Of a DNA stretch of 64,000 nucleotides, positions 35,915 through 44,923 are shown in pieces. The stretch's first letter is position 1; each line of letters starts with the position of its first letter. The notes beneath the pieces were generated by a model. It was not told the DNA's origin. It did not search any database and saw nothing but the letters and a program-made list of their open reading frames with translations. Made by a program: the position numbers and the translations under genes. The stretch is from Xanthomonas fragariae (GTDB taxonomy: Bacteria > Pseudomonadota > Gammaproteobacteria > Xanthomonadales > Xanthomonadaceae), in NCBI RefSeq assembly GCF_017603965.1, contig NZ_CP071955.1, forward strand, positions 434,001-498,000. Reading direction: 5' to 3'.

Positions 35915-37102
35915 TCAGATCGCCGGTTCGGCGCGACGCTGCTGTTCGGCCTCTTCGATGCGCTTGTACAAGGCCAAGGCCTGACCGACCACTTGATCCA
36001 TGTTGTAGTACTTGTAGGTGCCCAGCCGACCAAGGAAGGTGACCTTGGGCGTCTCGGCCGCCAAGCGCTCGTAGCGCCGGTACAGCTCGGCGTTCTCTGC
36101 GCGTGGAATCGGATAATACGGGTCGCCTTCGGCCGATGGATACTCGCGGGTGAGGCTGGTCTTGGGGTGTTGCTGACCGGTCAGGTGCTTGTATTCGGTG
36201 ATGCGCGTGTAGGCGACATCTTCGGCCGGATAGTTGACCGTGGCCACCGCCTGGAAGTGCTCCTGATCCAGCGTGCTGTGCTCGAACTTGAGCGAGCGAT
36301 ACGGCAGCTTGCCGTAGCAATAGTCGAAGTATTCGTCCACCGGCCCGCTGTAGACCAGCTGGTCGTAGTCCAGCTCGTCGCGGATCTCGCGGTAGCCGGT
36401 ATTGAGCATCACCTTGATGTTGGGATGATCGAGCATGCGCTCGAACATGCGCGTGTAACCGTGCAACGGCATCTGCTGGAAGGTGTCGGTAAAGTAACGG
36501 TCGTCGTCGTTGGTACGCGTTGGCACGCGCGAGGTGACCGATTTGTCCAGCTGCGATGGATCCAGGCCCCACTGCTTGCGCGTATAGCCGCGGAAGAAGG
36601 TCTCGTACAGCGCGTGACCCACCTGGTTGATCACCACATCTTCGCTGGTCTGGATGTCGGCCACCGGCTCGGCACGGCTGGCCAGAAATGCGGCGGCCTC
36701 TTCTTCGGTGGTGAGCTGCAAGCCGTACAAGCGGTTCAATGTGGTCATGTTGATCGGGATCGGCACCTGCTGCTCGCCCACCTGCGCGAGCACGCGGTGC
36801 TCATACGGGCGCCACTGCGTGAAGTTGGACAGATAATCTACGATGCGCTGCGCATTGGTGTGGAAAATATGCGGGCCATAGCGATGGATCAGCACACCGG
36901 CATCGTCGTGAAAGTCATAGGCATTGCCACCGATATGGGGACGCCGATCGACCACCAGTACACGCTTGCCCAGGCCCGCAGCCAGACGCTCGGCCAGCAC
37001 GCTGCCGGCAAAGCCCGCGCCGACGATCAGGTAATCGAAGCCACGCCGCGTACTGATGCGCGTACGCGTGTTGGCGAGCGGCGCAGTGCCGGAAAGCGTC
37101 AT
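35915..37102 (-). CDS. glf: UDP-galactopyranose mutase
   Basis: 395 residues from ATG 37102, overlapping the glycosyltransferase stop (ATGA). The FAD-binding motif is LIVGAGFAGSVLAERLA, followed by mutase signatures RPHIGGNAYDFHDDAGV, YGPHIFHT, GYTRKQWGLDPSQLDKSVTSRVPTR split across adjacent blocks, and EYKHLTGQ. It converts UDP-galactopyranose to UDP-galactofuranose. With galE upstream it supplies galactofuranose for the glycosyltransferase in the same operon. It is slightly longer at the N-terminus than typical enzymes (about 20 residues). Confidence 0.95.
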   Translation of the reverse strand: MTLSGTAPLANTRTRISTRRGFDYLIVGAGFAGSVLAERLAAGLGKRVLVVDRRPHIGGNAYDFHDDAGVLIHRYGPHIFHTNAQRIVDYLSNFTQWRPYEHRVLAQVGEQQVPIPINMTTLNRLYGLQLTTEEEAAAFLASRAEPVADIQTSEDVVINQVGHALYETFFRGYTRKQWGLDPSQLDKSVTSRVPTRTNDDDRYFTDTFQQMPLHGYTRMFERMLDHPNIKVMLNTGYREIRDELDYDQLVYSGPVDEYFDYCYGKLPYRSLKFEHSTLDQEHFQAVATVNYPAEDVAYTRITEYKHLTGQQHPKTSLTREYPSAEGDPYYPIPRAENAELYRRYERLAAETPKVTFLGRLGTYKYYNMDQVVGQALALYKRIEEAEQQRRAEPAI

Positions 37103-38283
37103 TGCATCCAAGAGAGGGTCTCCTTCATCAAGTCGTAGGTGTGGTCCCAGGACATATCGCCCAGCACCTGGTCGGCGGAGTGGAACAACCGCTCGCGATC
37201 GGCGCCGTCCTGCAGCGCGGCCTCGCAAGCGGCCACAAAGGCATCGGGAGTGTCGGCAATACGCACCACGCCGGAGTCGCCATAGGTGCGCACCACATCG
37301 TGGATCGGCGTGGACACGACCGGGCAGCCGCCGGCCAGATATTCGGGCGTCTTGGTCGGGCTGATGAAGCGAGTAGAGGCGTTCATCGCGAAGGGCATCA
37401 ACGCCACATCCCAGCCAGAGAGATAGCCGGGCAGTTCGTCGTAGGTTTTGCTGCCCAGGTAATGGATGTTGTCGGCCTGCGGCAAATCGGCCGAGTCGAT
37501 CTTGACCACGGGCCCGATCATCACGAACTGCCACTGCGGTCGCTGCACGGCAATCGTGCGCAATAGCTCCACATCCAAGCGCTCGTCGATCACGCCATAG
37601 AAGCCAAGTCGCGGATGTGCGATGCCGGTTTGATCGGCAGGCTCCTGCTGCGGCGCGCGCGCTGCAGCAAAGTGCGCCACGTCCACACTGCTCGGAAACG
37701 CGTGCGCGTTGGCATGCAGCGCGCGTTTGGCTTCCCAGATGCTGTAGCCGCCGGTGAAAACCACATCGGCACGCTGCAGCAGTTCGCGCTCGCGTTGCAC
37801 CAGTTCGGGCGGCGCACCGCGGAAGGCCGACAGCTCATCCATGCAATCGTAGACGATGGTGCGTGGATGCAGATGCGCACTGAAGCTCTGGCTCATCGGC
37901 GTGTAATACCACAGCAGCAGATCGCTCACGCCGAGCTCGGCCAGGTAGCCGTCCAGCAGCCGGCGCTGCACCTGCACGGCATCGTCGCCTTCGCGCCCGA
38001 CCGGCAAACGCGGCACCAGGACATGCGCGCCGCCTTCCTCGCCACGCACCTGCAGCCACGGATCGGGCTCGTCGCAGGCAATGGGTTCTTCCCAGAACAG
38101 GACGTTGAAATCGCGGGCAAAGCGCGCCATCAGATGCTGCGGTCGCTGATAGACAAAGTTCCAGCGCAGATGCGACAGACACAATAGCGTGGGCCGTGAC
38201 GCGTCGAACTGCGGCGCGCTGTCGGATGCAACGGCTCGGCGGGTCTTGCCGATAGCGTATTGGAACTGACCAGCCCAACTCAT
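37099..38283 (-). CDS. Glycosyltransferase (GT-B type)
   Basis: 394 residues from ATG 38283 (GGGGA a few bases upstream). PTLLCLSHLRWNFVYQRPQH opens a GT-B N-domain, and the C-domain has LGFYGVIDERLDVELL, NIHYLGSKTYDELPGYLSGW and the nucleotide-sugar loop TPEYLAGGCPVVSTPIHDV. The family resembles GT1/GT4 transferases that work beside UDP-galactopyranose mutase. It lies between galE and glf in a tightly packed operon, so the donor may be UDP-galactofuranose or UDP-galactose. Confidence 0.88.
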   Translation of the reverse strand: MSWAGQFQYAIGKTRRAVASDSAPQFDASRPTLLCLSHLRWNFVYQRPQHLMARFARDFNVLFWEEPIACDEPDPWLQVRGEEGGAHVLVPRLPVGREGDDAVQVQRRLLDGYLAELGVSDLLLWYYTPMSQSFSAHLHPRTIVYDCMDELSAFRGAPPELVQRERELLQRADVVFTGGYSIWEAKRALHANAHAFPSSVDVAHFAAARAPQQEPADQTGIAHPRLGFYGVIDERLDVELLRTIAVQRPQWQFVMIGPVVKIDSADLPQADNIHYLGSKTYDELPGYLSGWDVALMPFAMNASTRFISPTKTPEYLAGGCPVVSTPIHDVVRTYGDSGVVRIADTPDAFVAACEAALQDGADRERLFHSADQVLGDMSWDHTYDLMKETLSWMQ

Positions 38284-38320
38284 GGAATGTCCCCAATAGA
38301 GAAAAAAGAATGACCGCGTA

Positions 38321-39490
38321 TCACGCGCGCGAAAGACGGTCGGCGACCACCAACGTGCGTGCCGGTTCGCTGCGGCGCCGTCCATCCGCCGTCAGCATCA
38401 GCCGGCGTGCCGGTGCAACCGGTTCGCGAGCAACCTCGCGTTCGGGTACGGTTGCCGGTGTGCGCTGCCGGGGCAGGCGCGAGGTGGCATAACCATCCGG
38501 GTGCATCGACTGCCAGCGCCAGGTGTCGCGGCACATGCGGTCCAGGTCGTATTCGGCTTTCCAGCCCAACAGCCGATTGGCCAGCGCGGTACTGGCGAAA
38601 TACACTGCCACATCGCCATCGCGGCGCGGCGCAATGTGCAGCGGGATGCGGCAACCGCTGGCACGCTCGAACGCGGCCGCTACTTCGCGCACGCTATAGC
38701 CGCGCCCGGTGCCGAGATTCACCACCAGCCCCTTGCGTTTGCGTTGCAGGTAATCGATGGCATCCACGTGCGCGCGTGCCAGATCCATCACATGCAGATA
38801 GTCGCGCACACCGGTGCCGTCTTCGGTGGGGTAGTCCTCGCCAAACACATGCAAGGCATCGCGGCGACCGACCGCAACCTGCGCGATGTACGGCATCAAA
38901 TTGTTGGGCACCCCGCGCGGGTCTTCGCCCAGATAGCCGCTGGGATGCGCACCGACCGGATTGAAGTAGCGCAGCAGCGCCGCGTTGAACTCAGGCCAGG
39001 CCGCGCTCAGATCGCCGATCATTTCTTCCATCATCAGCTTGGTGCGCCCGTAAGGATTGATCGCCTTCAACGGCGCGCTTTCCTTGATCGGGCTGATGTT
39101 GGCGTCGCCATACACGGTGGCCGACGAACTGAACACCAGGTTGGACACCTTGGCGATGCGCATTGCACGCAACAGCGACAGCGTGCCGGTGACATTGTTG
39201 TTGAAATACAGCAGTGGCTCGCGCACCGATTCGCCCACCGCCTTGAGCGCAGCGAAATGCAGCACCGCATCGATGCGTTTGCCGATCAGCAGCTCTGCGA
39301 GCTCGGGTGCGCGCACATCCATACGATGGAATTCCGGTCGAAATCCCATCAGATGCTGCAGATGATCGAGCACGCGTTCGGACGAATTGCTGAAATTATC
39401 GACAATGCACACATCGTGTCCACGTCGCGCCAGTTCGACGCAGGTATGTGAGCCGATATAGCCGGTACCGCCGGTGACCAAAATTCTCAT
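38321..39490 (-). CDS. galE: UDP-glucose 4-epimerase
   Basis: 389 residues. The NAD-binding motif is MRILVTGGTGYIGSHTCVEL, the catalytic Ser region is VFSSSATVYGD and the Tyr-Lys motif is INPYGRTKLMMEEM. These are followed by RYFNPVGAHPSG and the usual C-terminal GRGYSVREV region. The last ~50 residues form an Arg/Pro-rich extension beyond the normal length of about 338. It makes UDP-galactose for the mutase encoded two genes later. First gene of the five-gene operon. Confidence 0.93.
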   Translation of the reverse strand: MRILVTGGTGYIGSHTCVELARRGHDVCIVDNFSNSSERVLDHLQHLMGFRPEFHRMDVRAPELAELLIGKRIDAVLHFAALKAVGESVREPLLYFNNNVTGTLSLLRAMRIAKVSNLVFSSSATVYGDANISPIKESAPLKAINPYGRTKLMMEEMIGDLSAAWPEFNAALLRYFNPVGAHPSGYLGEDPRGVPNNLMPYIAQVAVGRRDALHVFGEDYPTEDGTGVRDYLHVMDLARAHVDAIDYLQRKRKGLVVNLGTGRGYSVREVAAAFERASGCRIPLHIAPRRDGDVAVYFASTALANRLLGWKAEYDLDRMCRDTWRWQSMHPDGYATSRLPRQRTPATVPEREVAREPVAPARRLMLTADGRRRSEPARTLVVADRLSRA

Positions 39491-39881
39491 TGTTGTCTGC
39501 CTTGTGGGAGCGCCGATGCGCTAGCCTGCCAATGGCGCGGATGCACCACCTCGCACGTTTCGATGCGTATTGCGTGATGTCATCGCGCCAGCAGTGCTGA
39601 GCATCTGTGCCACGCACGAATGGCGGGCAGGTCTGGGCGAGAAGAAGGGGGCGTGCATCACGGTCCAACGCCACTTATGTTAGGTGGCGCGGCGTGAGAG
39701 CAGACGCAGTGATTAGTGTGCGCCACGCGAGTACAACGTTGACCGGATGCTCACTGCCTCTGTGTGTTTTCGTTCGTTCGCCGATTGCCTATGCAATGCG
39801 GCTGAATCAAGCGTGCCGGGCAACAAAAAGCCCGCATCACTGGGCAAGTGACGCGGGCGTGGCGACACCTTGAATATCGCG
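39491..39881. other. Intergenic region between the glycan operon and the SDR gene
   Basis: About 390 bp with no convincing gene. It holds the SDR terminator at 39824-39858 and must contain the galE promoter on the minus strand. Confidence 0.6.
39824..39858 (-). terminator. Rho-independent terminator of the SDR gene
   Basis: On the minus strand GCCCGCGTCAC, loop TTGCCCA, GTGATGCGGGC then TTTTTG: an 11-bp stem with one mismatch and a T tract, 24 bp after the SDR stop. Confidence 0.88.
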
Positions 39882-40748
39882 TTACAGCGTGACTGCACCG
39901 CCGGAAATCGTCAGTAAGGTGCCCGACGTATAACTGGCCGTATCGGATGCCAGCATGACGTACGCCGATGCCAGCTCGACCGGCTGACCGGGACGGCCCA
40001 TCGGCGTTTGGCTGCCGAAATTTTCTACCGAATCTTCGTCCATGCCAGAGGGAATGAACGGCGTCCAGATCGGGCCCGGCAGCACGGCGTTGACGCGAAT
40101 GTTTTTCTCGGCCAACACGCCGGCCAGGCCAATGGTGAGGTTGGCCAGGGCGCCCTTGGTGGCCGCGTAGGGCAGGATGTTCGGAGTCGGCTTCTTCGAC
40201 TGCACCGAGGCGGTGTTGATGATGGAGCCGCCATCGGTCATCAACGGCACCGACAAGCGCACCAGGTTGAACACCGCATGCACGTTGGTGTCGAAGGTCT
40301 TGCGCCACTCATCCAGAGTGATGTCTTCGAAGCTCTGGAAATACTTCTGATAGCCGGCGTTGTTGACCAGGATATCCAGACCACCGAACGTGCCGTCGAC
40401 CTTGTCGATCAGCGCTGCAGCCTGGCTGGGGTCGCTGATGTCGCAGCCCACCAGCAATGCGTCGACGCCGGCCTGTTCAATCAGCGCGCCGATTCTGGCC
40501 GCGTCTACCTGCTCATCGGGAAGAAAGGCAATCGCCACATCGGCGCCTTCGCGCGCATAGGCGATTGCCACCGCAGCGCCGATGCCGCTGTCGCCGCCGG
40601 TGATCAGCGCACGCTTGCCTTTCAACTGGCCGTGACCGACGTAGCTGTCTTCGCCATGGTCCGGGCGCGGGTCCATCTTCTCGGTCCGGCCGGGGAAGCT
40701 CTGCTGCTGTGGCTTGAACGGCGGGCGCGGGTAATTAGGCAAGGGCAT
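39882..40748 (-). CDS. Short-chain dehydrogenase/reductase (YghA-like)
   Basis: 288 residues. An extended N-terminus (PPFKPQQQSFPGRTEKMDPR) precedes the Rossmann fold with ALITGGDSGIGAAVAIAYARE (cofactor loop GGDSGIG), NNAGYQKYFQSFE, catalytic Ser region NTASVQSKKPT and the YAATK Tyr-Lys motif. The PNYPRPPFKPQ head is typical of YghA/general-stress-type reductases. The substrate is not known. Monocistronic, with a strong terminator. Confidence 0.93.
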   Translation of the reverse strand: MPLPNYPRPPFKPQQQSFPGRTEKMDPRPDHGEDSYVGHGQLKGKRALITGGDSGIGAAVAIAYAREGADVAIAFLPDEQVDAARIGALIEQAGVDALLVGCDISDPSQAAALIDKVDGTFGGLDILVNNAGYQKYFQSFEDITLDEWRKTFDTNVHAVFNLVRLSVPLMTDGGSIINTASVQSKKPTPNILPYAATKGALANLTIGLAGVLAEKNIRVNAVLPGPIWTPFIPSGMDEDSVENFGSQTPMGRPGQPVELASAYVMLASDTASYTSGTLLTISGGAVTL

Positions 40749-40977
40749 TGGTGTCTCCTGGCGGCGAGGGGCACGTGTCTGAGCGTCAGTGTGGTCACGC
40801 AGACGTAAACATCCGGGCTAAGCCATGTGGGCGGCATGTGTGTTGCGCGCCGGCAAATAGCTCGCGTATTCACGCCATGCGCGATACCACTGCGTGCATT
40901 GGATGTGTCCGGTACGCAAACTTCATGTGCTTTTGCCGACCACGCTCGATACTGCGGGCATCGTCAGGAGTTCAACC

Positions 40978-41619
40978 ATGTTCTTCCGCCGCAATGGGCT
41001 GTCGTTGTGTTTGCTTGCGCTCACGTTGTTCTTTATCGGTTGCCAGATCTACGCCGGGTTGCATGCTTATAACGAAGAGTTGACCGAGCAAGGTCAGGCG
41101 ACGCTGCAGCTGGCTGCGTATGTGCACAGCCCGCACTTCATGTCTGCACTGTTCGAGAACTGGGAGAGCGAGTTTCTGCAGATGGGCATGTATGTGTTGT
41201 TGACGGTGAAACTGCGTCAGGTGGGCTCAGCCGAGTCGCGTCCGCTCGATCCGAACCAAGAAACCACCGAAATCAAACCCGGTGCAACGCCCTGGCCGGT
41301 ACGCGCTGGCGGTCTATGGCGACGCTTGTACGAGCATTCGCTGGCGATCGCCTTCGGTGCGTTGTTCCTGATGAGCTTTGTGCTCCACTTTATCGGTAGC
41401 TGGCGGCTGGCGTTGCTGGAGCATGCGCAAAAAGACCTGCCGCCGATCACCGTGCTCGACCATTTCACCAGCGCATCGTTCTGGTTGGAGTCGATGCAGA
41501 ACTGGCAGAGCGAATTCCTGGCAGTGTTTGCCCTGGTGGTGTTGACCATCTGGTTGCGGCAGAAGGATTCGCCGCAGTCCAAGCCGGTGCAGGCACCGCA
41601 TTCGCAGACCGGCGGGTAG
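40978..41619 (+). CDS. DUF6766-type membrane protein
   Basis: 213 residues from ATG 40978 (CAGGAG upstream). Four hydrophobic helices: GLSLCLLALTLFFIGCQIY, a helix around MGMYVLLTVKL, SLAIAFGALFLMSFVLHFIG, and EFLAVFALVVLTIWLRQK. Between them are two copies of a similar pattern, HSPHFMSALFENWESEFLQM and TSASFWLESMQNWQSEFLAV, indicating an internal duplication (xxSFWxxxxxNWxSEFL). The family is of unknown function. The interval before it (40749-40977) is short and empty. Confidence 0.75.
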   Translation: MFFRRNGLSLCLLALTLFFIGCQIYAGLHAYNEELTEQGQATLQLAAYVHSPHFMSALFENWESEFLQMGMYVLLTVKLRQVGSAESRPLDPNQETTEIKPGATPWPVRAGGLWRRLYEHSLAIAFGALFLMSFVLHFIGSWRLALLEHAQKDLPPITVLDHFTSASFWLESMQNWQSEFLAVFALVVLTIWLRQKDSPQSKPVQAPHSQTGG

Positions 41620-41769
41620 CGCAGCCATCAGACCTGCTGGGCGGCCATCAGGTGGGCGCGGTCGACTTTGTCGACAGGCACCACTTCACGCCATCACGTG
41701 TCTTCGTTCACCACCATGCAATGCGCCTGTGCCTAGCGTGGTGCCACAACGACGACGCAGGAGAGCAGC

Positions 41770-41955
41770 ATGGTTAGCGAACCGAAAAAGCCATGGGGTC
41801 CGGAAGATGATCAGCAAAAGCCATTCACCCCGCAGGAGCAGCGCAACGAGGACGTTGAATGGAAGGTGCACGACATGCCCGACGACGATCCGGAAGTGAA
41901 CAAGGCCGATCCAGAGCATGATTACGAACGCCCGGATGGTTCGAAAAAACGCTGA
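41770..41955 (+). CDS. Small hydrophilic hypothetical protein
   Basis: 61 residues from ATG 41770, with GGAGAG about six bases upstream. It is rich in Asp, Glu, Pro and Lys (KPWGPEDDQQKPFTPQEQRN) with no domain or signal, and looks like a disordered stress-type protein. No operon partner is evident. It resembles small conserved Xanthomonas proteins, but the function is unknown. Confidence 0.6.
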   Translation: MVSEPKKPWGPEDDQQKPFTPQEQRNEDVEWKVHDMPDDDPEVNKADPEHDYERPDGSKKR

Positions 41956-42813
41956 GGCCATCCAGCGAACAGACAGAAAAGTGCCCGCAAATACGCGCGC
42001 TTTTCATTTCAGGCGTTCGTCGACTTAACACACTGCGTTGCCTGGACGCCACGCGAGGCAACAGCGCTCAATGAGGAGGGAGATACTCCAAGTCTGCTGC
42101 GGTCTTGCCGCGCAACAACCGATACGACCATCGGTCTTGAGGATCAATCAGGTACTGCCAGCAGCGCATATGGCGGCGCGCATGCAGCGCCGAAAAGCGT
42201 GACTTGGCACGCTACGTACGACCACGCTGCGTGGTGGGCATGTCACCTCGCCAGGCATGCCCGCACCCAACTGCGCAGGCGAACTCAACGGCAGACCGGC
42301 TTACGCGCCGCGCAGAATAATGAAGATCGTGAGCGCGCCCTGCACACCGTCTCCACAGTCGGCGCGTAGGCTGTGGGTCATCCAGCGAACTCGGCGCATG
42401 TCGTCGAACGGGTTGGCCCGACGCCGCGAACTGGGGTTGCTCACGTCGGTGTCGGCTGACATCCTGTGTTGCGATGCAATAGCGCAAGCGAGCTGATCCA
42501 TGCGTCGATCAAAACGGCGTCCGCGTTCGGACTGGCGTGGCAGCCGCTGCAAACCTTGCACTCTTTGGCGTTTCGGCATTTTCGACGCGGCGACCGACCC
42601 CGGCCATGGCGCTCTTGGCACTGGCATAATCCGGCGGTGCCGTGCGTACTTCGCTCACATTCACTGCGGCAAGCTCGATTTGGGGGAGAGCGTCGCACGG
42701 CGCATATGGTTGTGACAGCAGCACGCAATCTCGATGTGATGCGCAGACGCGGGTTCGCGCCGCTGTCACAATTCTCAACTGAACATATTTAGTCATTGCG
42801 GACAAAAGCGCTC
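41956..42813. other. Long intergenic region upstream of the sigma54 activator
   Basis: About 860 bp without a convincing gene. Several open frames of 70-110 codons exist on both strands, but none has a recognisable domain or a good ribosome-binding site. It includes the promoter of the response regulator gene. A decayed gene is possible. Confidence 0.5.
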
Positions 42814-44094
42814 ATGGACCGTCTTTCCTGCGCCATCATCGACGACGACGTGGAGTTCTGCGATCAGGTGGTTGAGTTAGCCACCGATAGCGGCTTCCAT
42901 GCCAAGGGCATCCACACCCTTGGCGAAGCCAGCCGTTGGCTGGACAGCAACTTCCCCGACCTGCTGGTCGTGGATGTTGGTCTGCCCGACGGTAGCGGTT
43001 TCGATCTCATCGAACGGCTCGACCCGGATCACACGCCGCAGATTGTGGTGGTGTCGGGCGATTACGCTTACGAAACACAGGGCCGCGCGCAGCAGTTTGG
43101 CGTCAGCGAATTCCTCACCAAACCCTTCGAACCGGAACGTCTGGAGCGGGTGCTCGGGGGGCTGCGTGAAGCGCAGCAGGGCAACCTGGGCATCGTCGGC
43201 AATAGCGACAGCGTTGTGATGCTGCGCAAGGACATCGTGCGCGTGGCGCCGACCGATCTGAATGTGTTGGTGACCGGCGAAACCGGTACCGGTAAGGATC
43301 TGGTCGCGCGGGCCATCCACCGTGTGTCCGGCCGTCGCGGTCGCTTCGTGCCGGTCAACTGCGGCGCGATTCCGGAAGAACTGCTGGCCAGCCAGTTGTT
43401 CGGTCACGAGCGCGGCAGCTTCACCGGTGCCGATCGTCGGCATGCCGGGTTCCTGGAACAAGCCGCCGATGGCACGTTGTTCCTGGACGAAATCGGCGAG
43501 ATGCCCAAGCGCCTGCAGGTGTATCTGCTGCGGGCGATCGAATCGCGCAGCTTCATGCGTGTTGGCGGCAACGAGGAAATCCCGTTGGAGGCCCGCGTTG
43601 TGGCTGCCACGCATCAGCATGTGCAGCGCGAGCACGCTGTGCTGCGTGAAGATCTGTTCTATCGCCTCAACGAATACCCGATCCAGGTGCCGCCGCTGCG
43701 CGAACGGCGCGGCGATGCGCGTCTGCTGGGCCTGCGCGTGATCGACGAGCTCAACGTGCAGTACGGCGAGCGCAAGCTGCCAACCAAATCGTTGCTCCGC
43801 TATCTGGCGTATCACACATGGCCGGGCAACGTGCGCGAACTGCGCTCGTTTATTCGCTATCTTTATCTGCGTTCGGATGGAGATCTATTGAGCGCGCCGG
43901 ATATCGAGCAGACGGTGCCGCAGGCCGATCAGGACGGGTTATTGATTCCGGCTGGCTGGACCATGCGTCAGGCCGAAGACGCCATGATCGAAGCGACACT
44001 GGCACGCACGCACTTCAACAAGAAGGCTGCGGCGCGTGAGCTGGGGATCAGCGTGCGTACGCTGCACAACCGGCTCAGCGACAAGGACACCTAG
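42814..44094 (+). CDS. Sigma54-dependent response regulator (NtrC family)
   Basis: 426 residues from ATG 42814. The receiver domain (about 1-120) has the phospho-acceptor Asp in LLVVDVGLPDGSGF and the conserved Lys in LTKPF. The AAA+ domain has Walker A GETGTGKD, the loop GSFTGA (the GAFTGA position with Ser), Walker B GTLFLDEIGEM and the R-finger region LREDLFYRLNEYP. The Fis-type helix-turn-helix at the end reads NKKAAARELGISVRTLHNRL. It activates RNA polymerase-sigma54 promoters after phosphorylation. The next small gene overlaps by one base. A cognate kinase could be the hybrid kinase at 44924. Confidence 0.95.
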   Translation: MDRLSCAIIDDDVEFCDQVVELATDSGFHAKGIHTLGEASRWLDSNFPDLLVVDVGLPDGSGFDLIERLDPDHTPQIVVVSGDYAYETQGRAQQFGVSEFLTKPFEPERLERVLGGLREAQQGNLGIVGNSDSVVMLRKDIVRVAPTDLNVLVTGETGTGKDLVARAIHRVSGRRGRFVPVNCGAIPEELLASQLFGHERGSFTGADRRHAGFLEQAADGTLFLDEIGEMPKRLQVYLLRAIESRSFMRVGGNEEIPLEARVVAATHQHVQREHAVLREDLFYRLNEYPIQVPPLRERRGDARLLGLRVIDELNVQYGERKLPTKSLLRYLAYHTWPGNVRELRSFIRYLYLRSDGDLLSAPDIEQTVPQADQDGLLIPAGWTMRQAEDAMIEATLARTHFNKKAAARELGISVRTLHNRLSDKDT

Positions 44095-44336
44095 TGCTCG
44101 ATGCATCGCAGGGGCAGCGGCGCGACCTGCTGCACAAGTTGCGCAACCGTCTCAACGTGATGGGCTTTGCGCTGTACGCCATGCACAATGAATCTTCCAA
44201 GCCGCTGGAAACGCTACGCAGCGCCCATCAGTCCGCTGTCGAGCTGCTCAATCAAATCGGCGCAGAAGAACGCGCCCTGCAGCATGCCGTTGACGCACCC
44301 ACAAAGACACCAAACGCGGAGGGCAGCGATCAGTGA
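44094..44336 (+). CDS. Small protein with H-box-like motif
   Basis: 80 residues from GTG 44094, overlapping the regulator stop by one base, so translationally coupled. RRDLLHKLRNRLNVMGFALYAM resembles the dimerisation/phospho-acceptor helix of histidine kinases (H followed by xxRNxLN). There is no ATPase domain. The rest is helical, with an acidic tail. It may be a histidine phosphotransfer-like or anti-kinase partner of the coupled sigma54 regulator; this is inference. It overlaps the convergent response regulator gene by seven bases. Confidence 0.7.
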   Translation: MLDASQGQRRDLLHKLRNRLNVMGFALYAMHNESSKPLETLRSAHQSAVELLNQIGAEERALQHAVDAPTKTPNAEGSDQ

Positions 44337-44713
44337 TGCTCGGCTGGTTTGGACTGGTTGTTCAGCAGCGTCGTGATCGTGCGCGGGTTGTACGGCTTCA
44401 TGCAGTAAGACAGATGCGCGAAGCGCTGCGGCAAGGTGTAGCGGTCGTAGCCCGAGCAAAACGAGAACGGCACACCGCGTTCCATCAAGGCATCGGCCAC
44501 CGGAAACACCGGCTGGCCACGCACATTGACGTCCAGCAACGCGCCATCGATGGCTTGGCCCGAATTGACTAGCGACAGGGCGTCGGGCACATTGCCGACC
44601 GGCCCGACCACGCTGACGCCGGCTTCCATCAATAAGTCGTTGAGAGATTCAGCCAGTAAATAATCATCCTCGACCACGAGGATGCGGCGGCCGTTAAGTG
44701 AATTGTCGAGCAT
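44330..44713 (-). CDS. Single-domain response regulator
   Basis: 127 residues from ATG 44713. It is a receiver domain only: RRILVVEDDYLLAESLNDLL (acidic pair DD), phospho-acceptor in IDGALLDVNVRGQPVFPVAD, FSFCSGYDRYTLP (Ser/Thr position) and CMKPYNP with the conserved Lys. Receivers of this type act with HWE-family kinases such as the one encoded divergently at 44924. The 210-bp divergent interval (44714-44923) should hold both promoters. Confidence 0.9.
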   Translation of the reverse strand: MLDNSLNGRRILVVEDDYLLAESLNDLLMEAGVSVVGPVGNVPDALSLVNSGQAIDGALLDVNVRGQPVFPVADALMERGVPFSFCSGYDRYTLPQRFAHLSYCMKPYNPRTITTLLNNQSKPAEHH

Positions 44714-44923
44714 GGGAAACTCCAGGGCGTTGGCGCAATCACAGACGCGCGTGCGCATGGTGCGCGTAGCCAGGGTTAATGCCGTGCGTAAGCAGGCGCT
44801 TCCAAGACCGGTCTCTGCAACGCGCTGCGCACCTGCATGCGCGTGGTGCGTGACAGTCGAGACAGGTTGCGCGATGATCACAGATTGCGCTTGAAATCCG
44901 GCGCTGCCGATGTGATCGCTGCC

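Noticed and set aside
41956..42813. Several 70-110 codon open frames as genes
   Set aside because: No conserved motif, no ribosome-binding site and mutual overlap on both strands.
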